Assembly (NCBI RefSeq): GCF_000003815.2
Contig: NC_049988.1
Location: 14,954,452-15,018,451, forward strand
Direction: 5' to 3'
DNA: 64,000 nt
Source: Branchiostoma floridae
Taxonomy: Eukaryota; Chordata; Leptocardii; Amphioxiformes; Branchiostomatidae
Part shown: one piece after another, positions 45,301-53,437 of the stretch
Layout: each line of letters begins with the position of its first letter
How positions within the stretch are numbered: the stretch's first letter is position 1
Position numbers and translations under genes: made by a program
The notes under the pieces: model-generated
The model's input: only the letters and a program-made list of their open reading frames with translations
Told to the model about the DNA's origin: nothing
Databases searched by the model: none

Positions 45301-46673
45301 GTTAACCACGCTATAGAGTGAAACGAGCCAACAAAGATGATCTTTAAAGCTAGCATTTGTAAATCTAACCCAATTCCATCAGGTTAGAATGGTGCCAGCT
45401 ATTGCCCTAGAGAAGGGGACGAACTTTACACCGAAACGGCAGCTCTGATTTTGTGTCTTGATTGCACTTTGTTATTCGACATTTGTAGAGTTCGACCACT
45501 GTGCTGTTTAATCTTACACATACGGCAAGCAATTAATACGTAGAGTAAATGTCATTGCTAAGCTACTACGTAATGGTGCTTCTCTGTGGCATTATCTCTT
45601 CCCTCAGGTGTGCGGAGGACGTCATCTCTGGAGAGGTAACGGCATTTAGCTTTGACTACAGTCGATATTAGCGTGGCTGTGCACCTTATCTTGAACATAC
45701 AGGTTGTGAATGAAATAGCGATGGTTCAGGTAACCTTGTTGCACTCTATACATGATGTGCATGTTGAAACGTTACACAATAATACGTATCGACATGCCTA
45801 AAGACCATGTCAGGCGTTCATAACCTTCGCACGGCTAAAGTGCTCTGGGGCACTCACCCTAGACATAACCGGCACTGGGATGGGAATAGCGTGGAATACA
45901 TGCATCCCATTCCAAATCCATTGCGCTCAACCGGTCATGTCTAAAATATAAATTTTCTGACTTCTTTTTTCTTCAATATTTGAAGTCGGCTGGCACAGAT
46001 GACTTTAAAAGAAGAGAAGGCAAATCTCATATCATCTTTCGATGAAGATTAGACATCCAAGTAATTAGATATGCCAAAAGCATTTACTCAAGCAACTGGA
46101 TATGTTTTGGGAAACGGTCAAAATCATATCCATTTGCTTGAGTAACTGCTTTTTGGCACATATGATCTTGCTCATGACTTAAGGTGGGCTCTCACTGCAC
46201 TTGGTACCGGCGCGGCACTGCCGCGTTCGTCCACTGCGGCACTGTTTTGTTGTTTTCGCGATTTTTCATATTTCAGATATTGTGTCAAACGTAAAAGTAT
46301 GACTTAAAACAAATACACAAAAGGGAAGAAAATTTGTTCTTTATCTCTAAAATTCGTTGAGTCATCTACGAACCCCGCAGTGCCGCAAGTGAGAGTCCAC
46401 CTTTACTCCCAACCATGGTCTGTAGAAGGTCGATACACCATGATCGGCTAAGTGTGACAGGTTGACAGTAGACTTACCAACAAGGCAGATCAGGCCGAAG
46501 ACTACGGGGATGACCTGTCGCTCCACGGCGAAGAGTACGGGCGGTGATCGGGGTGGGTCGTCATCCGGCACCCACGACTGATTCGATGATTCCGTCGGTA
46601 GCAGGGAGTCGAGCGTCGCGTTGAAGAAGTCTGTCATATTCGCCTCGTCCACCGAAACGTCCACTGAAGACAT
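22454..46673 (-). CDS. Kisspeptin-receptor-like class A GPCR (415 aa, 4 exons)
   Basis: Seven-transmembrane peptide receptor. Join on the minus strand: 46673-46478, 44633-44428, 23796-23661, 23163-22454 (1248 bases, phases 1, 0, 1, stop TGA). The start ATG lies in gccaccATGt, a strong Kozak context. The N-tail has glycosylation sites at N12, N18 and N31. Visible landmarks are GN in TM1 (N70), D98 in TM2, C126 paired with C203, DRF at 150-152, SWLPNH in TM6 (W276) and NPFVY at 316-320. [43 protein letters not shown] and VLCRERWPS match GPR54 best. [11 protein letters not shown] and GENFR also recall galanin and allatostatin-A receptors. The C-terminus ETNI fits a class I PDZ ligand. Confidence 0.93.
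23208..23322. repeat. Type-C repeat (catatccagttgcttgagtaactgc), copy 1
   Basis: An imperfect hairpin: gatacgtcaaaaagcagtta on the left, and gagtaactgctttttggcgt then atc on the right. It is preceded by gatgaagattagagatccag. It lies in the receptor's last intron. Six more copies occur in the window. Confidence 0.8.
23661..23796 (-). CDS. Receptor exon 3: TM3 and TM4
   Basis: 136-base exon from tttgtctgtag to G|gtaggt. It encodes [20 protein letters not shown] through VSVCIWIG. The DRF replaces the usual DRY, and aromatic replacements at this place are known in kisspeptin and other peptide receptors. It lies 20.6 kb from exon 2. Confidence 0.93.
23797..25140 (+). repeat. Receptor intron 2, duplicated segment (copy 1 and internal repeat)
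   Basis: Ordered blocks from 23797 (gacaaaacacaacacgcaga, ccaacaccatatgatgtaca) recur near 24858 (aaagaacacaacacagagat, ccaacaccacatggtatata). Blocks from 24120 (gtatgaaagctaagtgaac, gacaagatcctggctgtcta) and 24380-24850 recur at 26840-28000. This is an old local tandem duplication. No gene. Confidence 0.7.
25141..25650. other. Unclassified GC-richer stretch
   Basis: No splice-consistent gene. It contains phrases such as cgggcaccggtgaaaaattg and looks like a dispersed-repeat remnant, but I cannot place it. Confidence 0.35.
25651..26360. mobile_element. Type-A MITE, copy 3, split by a nested element
   Basis: Left part 25651-25750 (aggtgcactctcactgcact, ctgcgtcactgcggggttcg) and right part 26211-26360 (ttgcgtaatacgtaaaagta, gtgcagcgagagtgcacctt) make up a normal MITE when the 460-bp insert is ignored. 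Confidence 0.88.
25751..26210. mobile_element. Nested inverted-repeat element (tcaaacctgcccaag ends)
   Basis: 460 bp inserted into the type-A MITE. It begins tcaaacctgcccaagcgacc and ends with the inverse ggtcgtcttgggcaggtttga. Sub-terminal 'cgaccacctgg' blocks are repeated inside both ends. It has no coding content and a younger age than the host MITE. Confidence 0.88.
26840..27835 (+). repeat. Receptor intron 2 duplicated segment, copy 2
   Basis: Matches 24120-24700 in order (gtatgaaagctaagtgaaca, gacaagatcccggctgtcta, cgagatgatagaacacgtag). It is interrupted by the long GT microsatellite at 27010-27372. Confidence 0.7.
27010..27372 (+). repeat. Long GT-rich microsatellite
   Basis: About 360 bases of interrupted (GT)n with ctgt, atgt and gagagaga variants. 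Open frames on both strands are artefacts of the dinucleotide composition. Confidence 0.97.
27836..28720 (+). repeat. Tandem array, ~140-150-bp unit, about 6 copies
   Basis: Units share atttattacgcatt-gactcgcagagctgttgacatcatctttt, aactttgataacctcttata, gatttgatcaaagattgcga and cctgcatttgacttatgaac followed by tatatagtgg. A single unit exists in the other duplicate (24690-24850), so expansion occurred only in copy 2. Confidence 0.88.
28937..29229. mobile_element. Type-B MITE, copy 2
   Basis: Ends ataaggacccctttccacta and agctattggaaagggggtat, with three gctctcactgc repeats at the left and the core ttcgttgagcgatctgtcaa. The adjacent 29262-29440 holds a related partial copy (cattcgttgagcgatctgtt). 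Confidence 0.75.
29518..29576. repeat. Perfect-stem hairpin (21-bp arms)
   Basis: gatgtcttccgatcattttaa at 29518-29538, and its exact reverse complement at 29556-29576, around a 17-base loop. It may be a small fold-back element or a transcribed hairpin; the sequence alone does not decide. Confidence 0.8.
29577..30335. other. Intronic stretch, nothing recognised
   Basis: AT-rich DNA within receptor intron 2, with no supported gene or clear repeat boundary. Confidence 0.5.
30340..30800 (+). pseudogene. Mariner transposase remnant
   Basis: Translates as [20 protein letters not shown], then [31 protein letters not shown], then after a frameshift near 30650 [20 protein letters not shown], followed by SKQ and a stop. 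[17 protein letters not shown] and VTQDxxxVHHFDPESKQQS are hallmark mariner phrases, and the D in VTQD is the first catalytic aspartate. The N-terminus and the rest of the catalytic domain are missing. Decayed, so not functional. Confidence 0.92.
31000..31090 (+). repeat. Fragment of the fold-back element seen at 53421-54082
   Basis: gctgtttagtcgaaaatttt, then ccaattgttgtgttggat, attcaaga-like text; this matches one arm around the centre of the 53.7-kb fold-back. Confidence 0.55.
31552..34571 (+). mobile_element. Uncharacterised ~3-kb element, copy 1
   Basis: Starts actagaaaggccgacatttg and ends accatactatgtatggctga followed by aatat. Nearly the same sequence occurs reversed at 37806-40610, with scattered substitutions. 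Copy 1 contains about 530 bp (32727-33258) that copy 2 lacks. The blocks around 33240-33420 and 33880-34020 are internal duplicates (cgcttatgaatattaatta, tcctcttcgctgattggct). An atatttcagccata / tatggctgaaatat inverted pair lies near its ends. I see no transposase. Confidence 0.85.
34141..34480 (+). repeat. ~162-bp tandem repeat inside the ~3-kb element, copy 1
   Basis: Two units of accagggtacaggggccaaa then agtgtccttttttggtcaaa, gcattttgttgcactgtaca. The frame stays open through both (for example [20 protein letters not shown]), with 162 bp being divisible by three. Confidence 0.8.
34572..35192. other. Spacer between repeat elements, nothing recognised
   Basis: Ordinary intronic DNA with no supported gene. 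Confidence 0.5.
35193..36468. mobile_element. 1.28-kb element with long GC-rich inverted ends
   Basis: Begins gtaccggtgtgacagcgatc and ends gatcgctgtcacaccggtac, exact inverses. Each end region (35193-35440 and 36300-36468) is packed with C or G runs and repeated gatctcgcc / ggcgagatc and cactagcgatctcg-type motifs. The interior (about 35440-36300) is AT-rich and non-coding. The contrast and end structure mark a discrete non-autonomous element. Confidence 0.85.
36565..36770. mobile_element. Type-A MITE, copy 4 (one end missing)
   Basis: Core ttcgaaagattactcaacga, ttgtcttctaagtcattctt, and the complete right end ggtgccccaggtgcagtgag then ataccacc. The left terminal repeat is absent. Confidence 0.8.
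37806..40610 (-). mobile_element. Uncharacterised ~3-kb element, copy 2 (inverted)
   Basis: Reverse complement of 31552-34571, with about 530 bp fewer near 39450 and extra ~163-bp repeat units. It starts atatttcagccatacatagt and ends aaatgtcggcctttctagt. Its insertion inside a MITE defines its borders and shows it moves as a unit. The coding text on the minus strand consists only of the internal repeat. Confidence 0.87.
37905..38600 (-). repeat. ~163-bp tandem repeat inside the ~3-kb element, copy 2
   Basis: Four related units marked by taccctggtattacaaccaa at about 38068, 38231, 38391 and 38558. Minus-strand translation repeats [17 protein letters not shown], but 163-bp spacing moves it into a different frame each unit. 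Confidence 0.82.
40793..41025 (-). mobile_element. SINE copy, minus strand, 5' head missing
   Basis: On the minus strand reads cacttaacacctagttcctc, actcgacacaggtggaaatg, tagcttcggctatgggggtc, the same body order as the full SINE at 48197 (ttcctcacttaactcaggtg, tagcttcggctagggccgtc). Confidence 0.7.
41590..42330 (+). repeat. Diverged tandem duplication, ~330-370-bp unit
   Basis: gttctattaaac-ca, cccttcgta, accttcg-agtgaagtgcgta-acgta and ttaaatgtatgcactaaaag-atga blocks recur near 41610, 41820, 41930 and 42185, with a further partial at 42630-42720. Receptor intron 2. No gene. Confidence 0.6.
42360..42539 (+). mobile_element. CR1-like LINE 3' fragment with internal deletion
   Basis: Starts ctcaaaaaagaacaagaagc and accagagttaccaacctagg as at 54772. 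It jumps over about 125 bp and ends with ataaccagctgctgccgcgc and the tail agatacagatacagatacag. Same subfamily as 54081-55068. Confidence 0.9.
43066..43182. repeat. Type-C repeat, copy 2
   Basis: Hairpin of atacgccaaatagcagttac / gagtaactgctataaggtgt around a centre with catgtccttgagtaaccgtt. Confidence 0.8.
43183..44427. other. Receptor intron 2, exon-proximal part, nothing recognised
   Basis: No gene or clear repeat identified; this is the intron's 5' side beside receptor exon 2. Confidence 0.5.
44428..44633 (-). CDS. Receptor exon 2: TM1 end to start of TM3
   Basis: Begins after ccacgcag with GG completing the split glycine, then [11 protein letters not shown]. It carries TM2 with LAITDLAF, the extracellular W119 x F-G motif and C126. 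It ends ATA CGG before gtgagt. A diverged ~155-bp tandem array lies directly beside it in intron 1. Confidence 0.93.
44692..45325 (+). repeat. Tandem repeat, ~155-bp unit, 4 copies
   Basis: gtgaatcctaccaacaacgt, ggttctttccattgt-cagca, ccattgtgctggaaaataca recur near 44695, 44848, 44998 and 45163. It lies in receptor intron 1 about 60 bp from exon 2. Confidence 0.82.
45326..46037. other. Receptor intron 1 remainder, nothing recognised
   Basis: No gene. It contains a short inverted pair near 45840-45960 (agacataaccggcactggga and its partner caaccggtcatgtct). Confidence 0.5.
46038..46162. repeat. Type-C repeat, copy 3
   Basis: gatgaagattagacatccaa, then gatatgccaaaagcatttac and gcttgagtaactgctttttg hairpin arms. 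Lies in receptor intron 1. Confidence 0.82.
46181..46404. mobile_element. Type-A MITE, copy 6
   Basis: aggtgggctctcactgcact at the left and gccgcaagtgagagtccacc at the right, with the core attcgttgagtcatctacga. It sits about 70 bp from receptor exon 1, in intron 1. Confidence 0.82.
46478..46673 (-). CDS. Receptor exon 1: N-tail and first half of TM1
   Basis: Encodes residues 1-65 plus one base. There is no signal peptide, which is normal for class A peptide receptors. Three N-glycosylation sequons precede the hydrophobic run [12 protein letters not shown]. The donor is G|gtaagtc. Upstream, tttgatttgattcag ends in a splice-acceptor-like AG about 50 bases before the ATG, so a non-coding 5' exon further right is possible. 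Confidence 0.92.
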
Positions 46674-46979
46674 GGTGGCGGTAGACAATCCAACGAGGGG
46701 ACCTCGGCCCCTCGGCCTGAATCAAATCAAATCAAGCAAAGCAATCAGATCAGAAAAGTGGTGCCTTCAAAATAAATATATGGATTACAAATAATACAGG
46801 CCTAACTACAGCAAGCTGCACATCTTATATCACTATAAAGCGTGGTTTCATACTCAATACACGCACACTGTCCACAGAGGCATTACCTAATATACACTCA
46901 GGCAAAGCTTGAGGAATGTTCTGAAGGGCGACCACTGAGTGTTGCTGGTCTGCTGAACAGAGTGCGCCCTCTCTTTGTA

Positions 46980-48930
46980 CTGTAGTGGCTTTATATTTCC
47001 GTATCACCGTCACCTGTTCATTTGACTATCCTAATTATCATCAATTCGGTGTCTATGTGGGTGGTATTTTTCTGCGGTGCCTGGTTCAATAGTAGCGTTC
47101 AGCCAATCAGTCAGTGTCTTACACCATGGTGTAGTGTTCCATTGCGTCATTGGTAAATGTATTCAGCCCTGGGCCAGTGCACTTCCTCTTATACCCCTGT
47201 CACATTGCGCGAAAATCGATGAGGCGACGAGTTTGCTGCAATCGCACGAGCCTCGCTTATAATAATAACTTTATTGCACAAAAATTGTACAAGGGACAAA
47301 ATATAGCTTATATGTGTCAGGGACGGTTTTCAGGTGAGAAATACGCGCAACCCTCTGTCGATCTTAAATATGGCCGACCTTCCACCGATACTCCCGAAGA
47401 TCGTGGATAATGTGGCAGGGGTAATACGACTGTCTACGACGTCCAGCTTCAATTTTAACAATTTTGTCTGCCATGGTACGTGACAGCCTATATTGTGGGC
47501 AAACGTCTTATTTAGCTGTCTCCCTTGTAGAACGATACTATACTTCTTTTACCATAGGATGGTTTGAGATTGAACTAAACTTGATTTTAAGTAGTCTGTG
47601 CACATTGCATTATTTGCATACACCACCGCCTTTCCTCGTGAACAAGATGTGGATGATAATGCTTGAGACACCGCTAGTAGCACGGTCTCGACGGACTCAC
47701 CCCGTCTGTGTATGATCCGTCCATTATACTTCAAAGTAGTACCTTTGCCAACGTTTAAGTCGAAGGAAATGGAGCTTTTCAATATTGGCACACAAACAGC
47801 TTTCTACGTGCGATGTTCCGAAATTGCCTTTTACGTTGGTCTTTCACAATGCTAGGTATGATGCAAAAACGATACAGCATAATCTTATTAGAGTAATGTT
47901 TTGCAATAGTCACCGTAATTATGCTCTTAATAATTGAAGCCGTCACCTACCATGCAATGTATAATTATCTAAAACAGTCAACAAAAGTTCTCTAACATTA
48001 TAATACAGTAATAATTAGTTCCTAAGTGTTATAATCAAACAAAACTGAAAACTTATAATCATTTACATCAAAATGCCATGGCTACCATATATAATGAAAA
48101 CGACGCGACAACTGTATAATAGGGAAAGGTGATTTCAGGGAGCTTTCTTTCTCTGAGAGCGAAGTCTTGGTGAATGTCATCAACTACTCACATTGAAGTG
48201 AGTTTGCGTGGCGCAGCGGCAGTGTGTTTGGCTCGAGACCGAGAGGTCGCGGGTTCGAATGGAGGATGGGTTTGAATCCGGCTGCCGTGTCACCGATCTT
48301 GTGCCCTTGGGAAAGGCACTCTACACGACTTTCCTCACTTAACTCAGGTGTAAATGAGTAGCTTCGGCTAGGGCCGTCCCTCGGATAGAACGTTAAATGG
48401 AGGTCTCGTGTATGGGGAGAGTCACACTCTATGCACGTCAAAGAACCCCCACACGCGTGCGATGGTGCGGTGTGAAATGGTGCAAATCCTTCCGTCTAGA
48501 ATTGGTGATTCTCCACAAATCACCCGGACTCCAGGAAGAATAATGACATATCAGTCACTAATGGAGATTTGTATAGCCAAACCAAACCAAACCAAACCAA
48601 ACCAAACCAAACCAAACCAAACCAAACTACTAGACCTGAAAAGTACTTTGGTCTAATTATGAAAATGTTTCGCTATGTAGTTGTCAATCATGCGCATGCA
48701 TACAATCCTCATTTGAAGCTGCAAATTGTATAGATTTTATGTATACCAGGTGTACATGTATCTAGATTTATTACAATATTGCCTGAAAAGAGACCTGGTC
48801 TTGATTTATTGTCTTTGCAAAGAATTTCATCCATCCCTTGCCTTCAGCAAGAGCAGAAACTTTGGCACGGATACGACCATATGTCGTAGTATCATTTTAT
48901 CATAAAAGTTTAACAATTTCGCTGTTTATA
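46980..48930 (+). repeat. Upstream segmental duplication, copy 1
   Basis: Blocks tcaccgtcacctgttcattt, catcaattcggtgtctatg, ataatcaaacaaaactgaaa, gacctgaaaagtactttggt and gcagaaactttggcacggat recur in the same order at 49575-50900. It lies upstream of the receptor start and is interrupted by a SINE at 48197. Confidence 0.8.
48197..48627 (+). mobile_element. tRNA-derived SINE, full length
   Basis: RNA polymerase III A box tggcgcagcgg and B box ggttcgaatgg in a tRNA-like head. The body follows (cttgtgcccttgggaaaggc, cttaactcaggtgtaaatga, gtgcggtgtgaaatggtgc) and ends in an (accaa)n tail at 48580-48627. The matching site in the duplicate at ~50733 is empty, confirming insertion as a unit. Not a tRNA gene: no acceptor stem closes the head. 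Confidence 0.92.
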
Positions 48931-49240
48931 TGCGCACTTCTAATGCATTGGCCAGAGGAATCTAACTATGTGATTATGTGTTATGATTGTTAACTGACCA
49001 ACTGTTTTCCCTTTTTTGGCAAATGCAGAAAAGAGATGATTGTCCGGCCGTTTCAGTTCTACACAGAGCAGTGCTCTGCCGCCCTGAATTTATGGCTTAG
49101 CCTCATCGCCTTGCGTTTAAAACTAATCACGGACAGTTCAGCCTTGAAGAGCGATCACAGTAAAGCTGGCTCTTACCGACAAAGTGTGAGATGTTTTCTA
49201 AACTAGCACAGACGAATTTTCTCTTAGTTGAAGATCATTA

Positions 49241-49442
49241 AAGGTGCACTCGACTCTCACCGCACATGTGTCAAGCTTGCGTCACTGCGGGGTTCGTTCA
49301 CTGCGTCACTGTTTTGTTTAATATTTTCTCCAATTTCTTATAATTTAGATATTGCGAAATACGTAAAATTATGACGTAGACAACGACCAAATACACATAA
49401 AGTAAGAAAATTTGCACTTTATCTCTGAAATTCATTGAGTTT
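49241..49442. mobile_element. Type-A MITE, copy 7 (right end missing)
   Basis: aaggtgcactcgactctcac, gcgtcactgcggggttcgtt and tattgcgaaatacgtaaaat, stopping after ctgaaattcattgag. Confidence 0.82.
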
Positions 49443-49559
49443 TCGGTTACAGTTACCACTAACAACTGAGTCAGGTATCGGTCTTCTCTTTGTGATTAGT
49501 TTATTAGTTTGGTCTTAGGCAAATAACAATAAACTTAACGAACATATTGCTGGTACTGT

Positions 49560-50930
49560 ACTGGCGTTACATTTCCTCATCACCGTCACCTGTCCATTTG
49601 ACTATCCTACTTAGCATCAATTCGGTGTCTATGCGGGTGTTTTTTCTGCGCTCTAGCACCCGGACAATCATTGTTCAGTGTTTTACACACTTACACTGTG
49701 GTATAGTGTTCCCTAGAACATGTCCTCTTACGACTCTTTGCTATCCTGTCTTGTGCGTGGCAGCCTATAATATGAAGAAAAAAACTCTTCCAATCCTTTT
49801 TGCTGTTAGTCGCTTGACCTCGAGGTCGTTTGGAGGGCAAGGCCGCTTTCAAATGGGTGGTTTAGTATTGCCTTACAATTTATTCTATGGTGTTTGTAGA
49901 CATTATATGGTTAGGCGCACGTACCGACTGTTTTCCCTCCTAAACAAGATATGCATAATTTGATCATAACTGTGTCTCAGCGGTCTCTTTTTGTGAATGA
50001 TCCGCCCATCATACTTAAGAGCAGTACCTTCTCGACTCGTGGGCCAGAAGCAAATACAGCTTATCCCGGATGTCACACACACAATCGGGTTTGTACGTAA
50101 AGTGTTCCTGAATTGCATTTAGAATTGGCCTGTAAAATGTCAGGTCTCCTTGGTAGTCCTTTGGTATCGAAGATGACTCATCACTCGTTTGGGCTCATGT
50201 GGCTACCTACGTCCAGAAAATGGACAATGTGAGCCTCGGATAAGATACGCCAAAAAATTGTTTCTCAAGCAACTGGATATGGTTTTGGAAATGTTCAGAC
50301 GTTTCAACTGGAATCCACCAGTTTTCGTCAGTAACACTGGAGTGATCTGGAAGAAACAGGAAAGATACGCAAACAGGATACAACCTAATCTTCTCAATGT
50401 AATGTTGCACGTTGAAGTGCATTCGTTGCAATTATGCTCTAAAATTGAGGCATCTCTCCTACAATGTATGATTAGCTAACACCACACGTATAGTAATTAA
50501 CCATCAGTTCGCAAGTGTTGTAATCATACAAAACTGAAAACCTGTAATCACACACCTCGTAAATGCCATGACTACCAGATAAAATCCGCCATCTGTATGG
50601 CATGTAGTCATTAGTTCACGTCATTTCCTTCCTATTGTAGATAACAGAACACATATCCGGGAAAGGGAATTTCAGAAAGCTTTCTCTCTTTGTGAGCGTG
50701 TTCTTAGTGAAGTGTTGTGGTCATTCATTACAAGGCCTGAAAAGCACCTTGCTAACTTGGTCTGTTATCATCAAAGTGTTTCACTACATGGCTGGCAATC
50801 ACGAAATCCCCATTTCAAGTTGTTAAGTGTACAGATTTAATCCATACTAGGGTAGAGAATCTGGCCTTGGCCGTCAGCAAGAAAGCAAGTTGGCACGGAT
50901 ACTCTACACGGTTTACACCTATATGTCATA
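49560..50930 (+). repeat. Upstream segmental duplication, copy 2
   Basis: Diverged partner of 46980-48930 (tcaccgtcacctgtccattt, aatcatacaaaactgaaaac, ggcctgaaaagcaccttgct). It lacks the SINE. A third partial copy appears at 51420-51790 (tgacttattttggtgcaaat, cttgatttattgccctttca). Confidence 0.78.
50243..50300. repeat. Type-C repeat, copy 4 (one arm)
   Basis: agatacgccaaaaaattgtt, ctcaagcaactggatatggt. The frame continues openly as LKQLDMVLEMFRRFNWNPP. Confidence 0.7.
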
Positions 50931-51550
50931 ATAACATTCTAATCTAGAAGTTTCTAAAACTTGGCTTTCTATATGTAAAATCAGATGGCTGAATGTAAAA
51001 AAAAATCATTTTTTTTCATGCCTACGGCATTCCTCATTGAAAACGTCTGCGTAGGATTGTACATCAACTGCTCTCATTACAAGTTCCTTAATGACTTATT
51101 TTCTTCGTTACCCTCCAAAAAACATGATCATCTACGCTGCAGATGGTACAAAGCAGCTACGGAATGAGCAAATACATGCTGTAGATTCACATTTACATAA
51201 AACATATGATAATGACACTCTCAAGGTCAAAGAAAAGGATGTGAAAGAACAGAAATTAATGAAAAACATATAGTTCAGTATTCAATAATTTGCGTGTTAG
51301 TTATAAGTCATTTGTTCAACCATCCTGTGATCTTTTAATTCACCAAACATTTTTAGTCGCACACCCGCATCAGTTTTGGGGTTCCCAGAGGATGTCAGCA
51401 ATATAATCAAATCAGCATGTCTTTGAGTGACTGCTCAGTATCTAGGTCAGGTATAGTCTTGCCTCTATGACTTATTTTGGTGCAAATTACAATTAAAAAA
51501 AACGTAAAGAGCATGGTCCCGGAGTATAGAGAGCAAGGACATCTAGGATC

Positions 51551-51688
51551 TGAGAAAGGACATCAACACACTTGAAATAGTCAGCAGAAGAGCGGCACGG
51601 TTCGTGATGAGTAACCATAGAAGAACGGACGTCAGTGTTACTGCCCTTCTACAGGACCTGAAATGGCCGTCACTCCAGTCACGATAAC
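51551..51688 (+). mobile_element. CR1-like reverse transcriptase fragment
   Basis: Reads NTLEIVSRRAARFVMSNHRR then TDVSVTALLQDLKWPSLQSR and stop. It aligns with LERVQNQAARFCTNNYNRDS then SVTKMKTDLQWMSLEDRR at 54568-54680. An isolated 46-codon remnant. Confidence 0.8.
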
Positions 51689-51788
51689 AGATATGCCTTG
51701 ATTTATTGCCCTTTCAAACACTTTTCTCCGTCCTTGCCCTTTCATACAGATAAAGATTCTGGTGAGGACATTCTAATATAATGGAATG

Positions 51789-52036
51789 TTATGACCTTTT
51801 AGAAATCACACTCTTATCATTCTTATCATGATCAATGATTTGTGGCACCCCACAGCAGAGTAAAGGGAATCTATCCATCACTTGGACCCTATTGAGATAT
51901 GGGAGATACGTTTCTGACCTCTCAGTGTCACTGACAACGTCTGACCGTTTTTCAAAATCAAATCCAGTTGCTTGAGTAACTCCTTTTTCGTGTATCTTAT
52001 TACCTCGATGTCTACGTTTTCTAAGCTTCATCGACG
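51789..52036 (-). repeat. Type-C repeat, copy 5, with extended flank
   Basis: caaatccagttgcttgagta, then the flank tattacctcgatgtcta and cttcatcgacg. On the minus strand an open frame includes GVTQATGFDFEKRSDVVSDT. Confidence 0.7.
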
Positions 52037-53191
52037 TTTTTAACTTTCCGGATATGATATAACATTTTTTGTCTTCCCCCGTTCATGTATTTTCATCCCA
52101 TTTGTAATGTATATCTACATTGTCGAGATAAGGGAGATTCATTTCTTACTTTCAGTACTATTTTCTAAGTCTTTCATTAGTTGTCTCCCCCCTTTGATAT
52201 ATTTTCATCCCATTTGTAATGTATAGCCAGTAGTACATTGTTGAGATATGGGAGATGCGTTTCTGACTTTCATTATTATTTTCTAGGTGTAATATTATTT
52301 GTCTCCTCCTTTCACATATTTCTATTCCATTTGTAACGCTTATCTACATGGTACATTTTATGTTTATGTTATGTTTGTTTGTTTGCTTTTTTATTTTATC
52401 CCAATGGCCCGTCGCCGACATTGATCTTCCTTAAAGTCATCATTGCAATTAATTAGTTGATAAAATACCCTAATGGTTTCTTGATGAATACAATGGTGAT
52501 GATTTCTATATCACGGCGTACCAAGACCATTCTAACGTTATTAATTTTCTGGCATTATCAGTAAAAAAAAAGCACAAAAAAACATTAAGTCTTTGAGCAC
52601 GAGCAGTCTACATAACTACCCCGATGTCGTAGCTACTTTATCGTGTACTTGCTTTTTATTAATTATTTCATTTCTGGCAATTGTACAATGGTTGCGATTT
52701 ATGATAAATTCTGAGATAGGGTAAGTAACAGCTACTAAGACGGTAATTCGATTTCAAAATCATTCAACTTGCGCCTTTGGCCTAAAGATATATTGACATG
52801 ATGAACTGTGTTGTCAGTTTCTCCCTGAAGCATAATGCAATCTATGAAGAACAATTTATCATAAGCATGCACTTGGTACAATGAACTCTATACCTAATGA
52901 AGTTCTATACTCCCTGTACTCCTCTGCCGTTTCCCAGAAAAGTTGTTGATTCCCCTCAATAAATTTTGAATAGAGGTACCATATTCTTTCTCTTGCCAAT
53001 GGCGCAACTTGCCCTAATAATTGAACGGAAGAAGAAATACAATTGCAACATTTTAATGATTACAGATTTCAACTTAAAAATGTGATGTAGAAAAAGTTGT
53101 CTGAATTCACAGTTAGGGTATAAACGATCAGTTCTTCCAGATCTCTTCAGTGTCACTGACGAAAGAAGGTGGATACCATCTGAAACGTCTC
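52037..53191. other. Intergenic stretch, nothing recognised
   Basis: AT-rich DNA with a diverged ~120-bp direct repeat near 52080-52340 (tttcatcccatttgtaatgt, gagata-gggaga). No gene. Confidence 0.5.
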
Positions 53192-53194
53192 ACC

Positions 53195-53243
53195 GTTTCC
53201 AAAATCATATCCAGTTGCTTGAGTAACTGCTTTTTGGCATGTA
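53195..53243. repeat. Type-C repeat, copy 6 (one arm)
   Basis: ccaaaatcatatccagttgc then ttgagtaactgctttttggc. Flanked by ctcttcagtgtcactgacga, also found near copy 5. Confidence 0.75.
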
Positions 53244-53291
53244 AAAAAGCGCCGTGACTTATAACACCCCTTTTTCCATTGTTCTTCCGTG

Positions 53292-53437
53292 AATTGCCAG
53301 TGAATTTCGTGCAATTATCCGGCTGGTGAAATAATGCGAAGTTGTCTAGATGGACCGCACCGGTTTGGGGATTTGGGATTCCGTGCAGTTAACAAAAGTG
53401 TGCGTTAATCCACTGTGCAATTAACTGGCTTCTATTG
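53292..53437. mobile_element. TA-site MITE, second copy (left end missing)
   Basis: Same interior as 7549-7722 (gtgaaataatgcgaagttgt, tggaccgcaccggtttgggg). It ends gtgcaattaactggcttcta, then ttg and TA. About 25 bp of the left end is lost. Confidence 0.85.

Noticed and set aside
48197-48280. A tRNA gene
   Set aside because: A and B boxes are present but no acceptor or anticodon stem can be drawn, and the text continues into a SINE body and tail.
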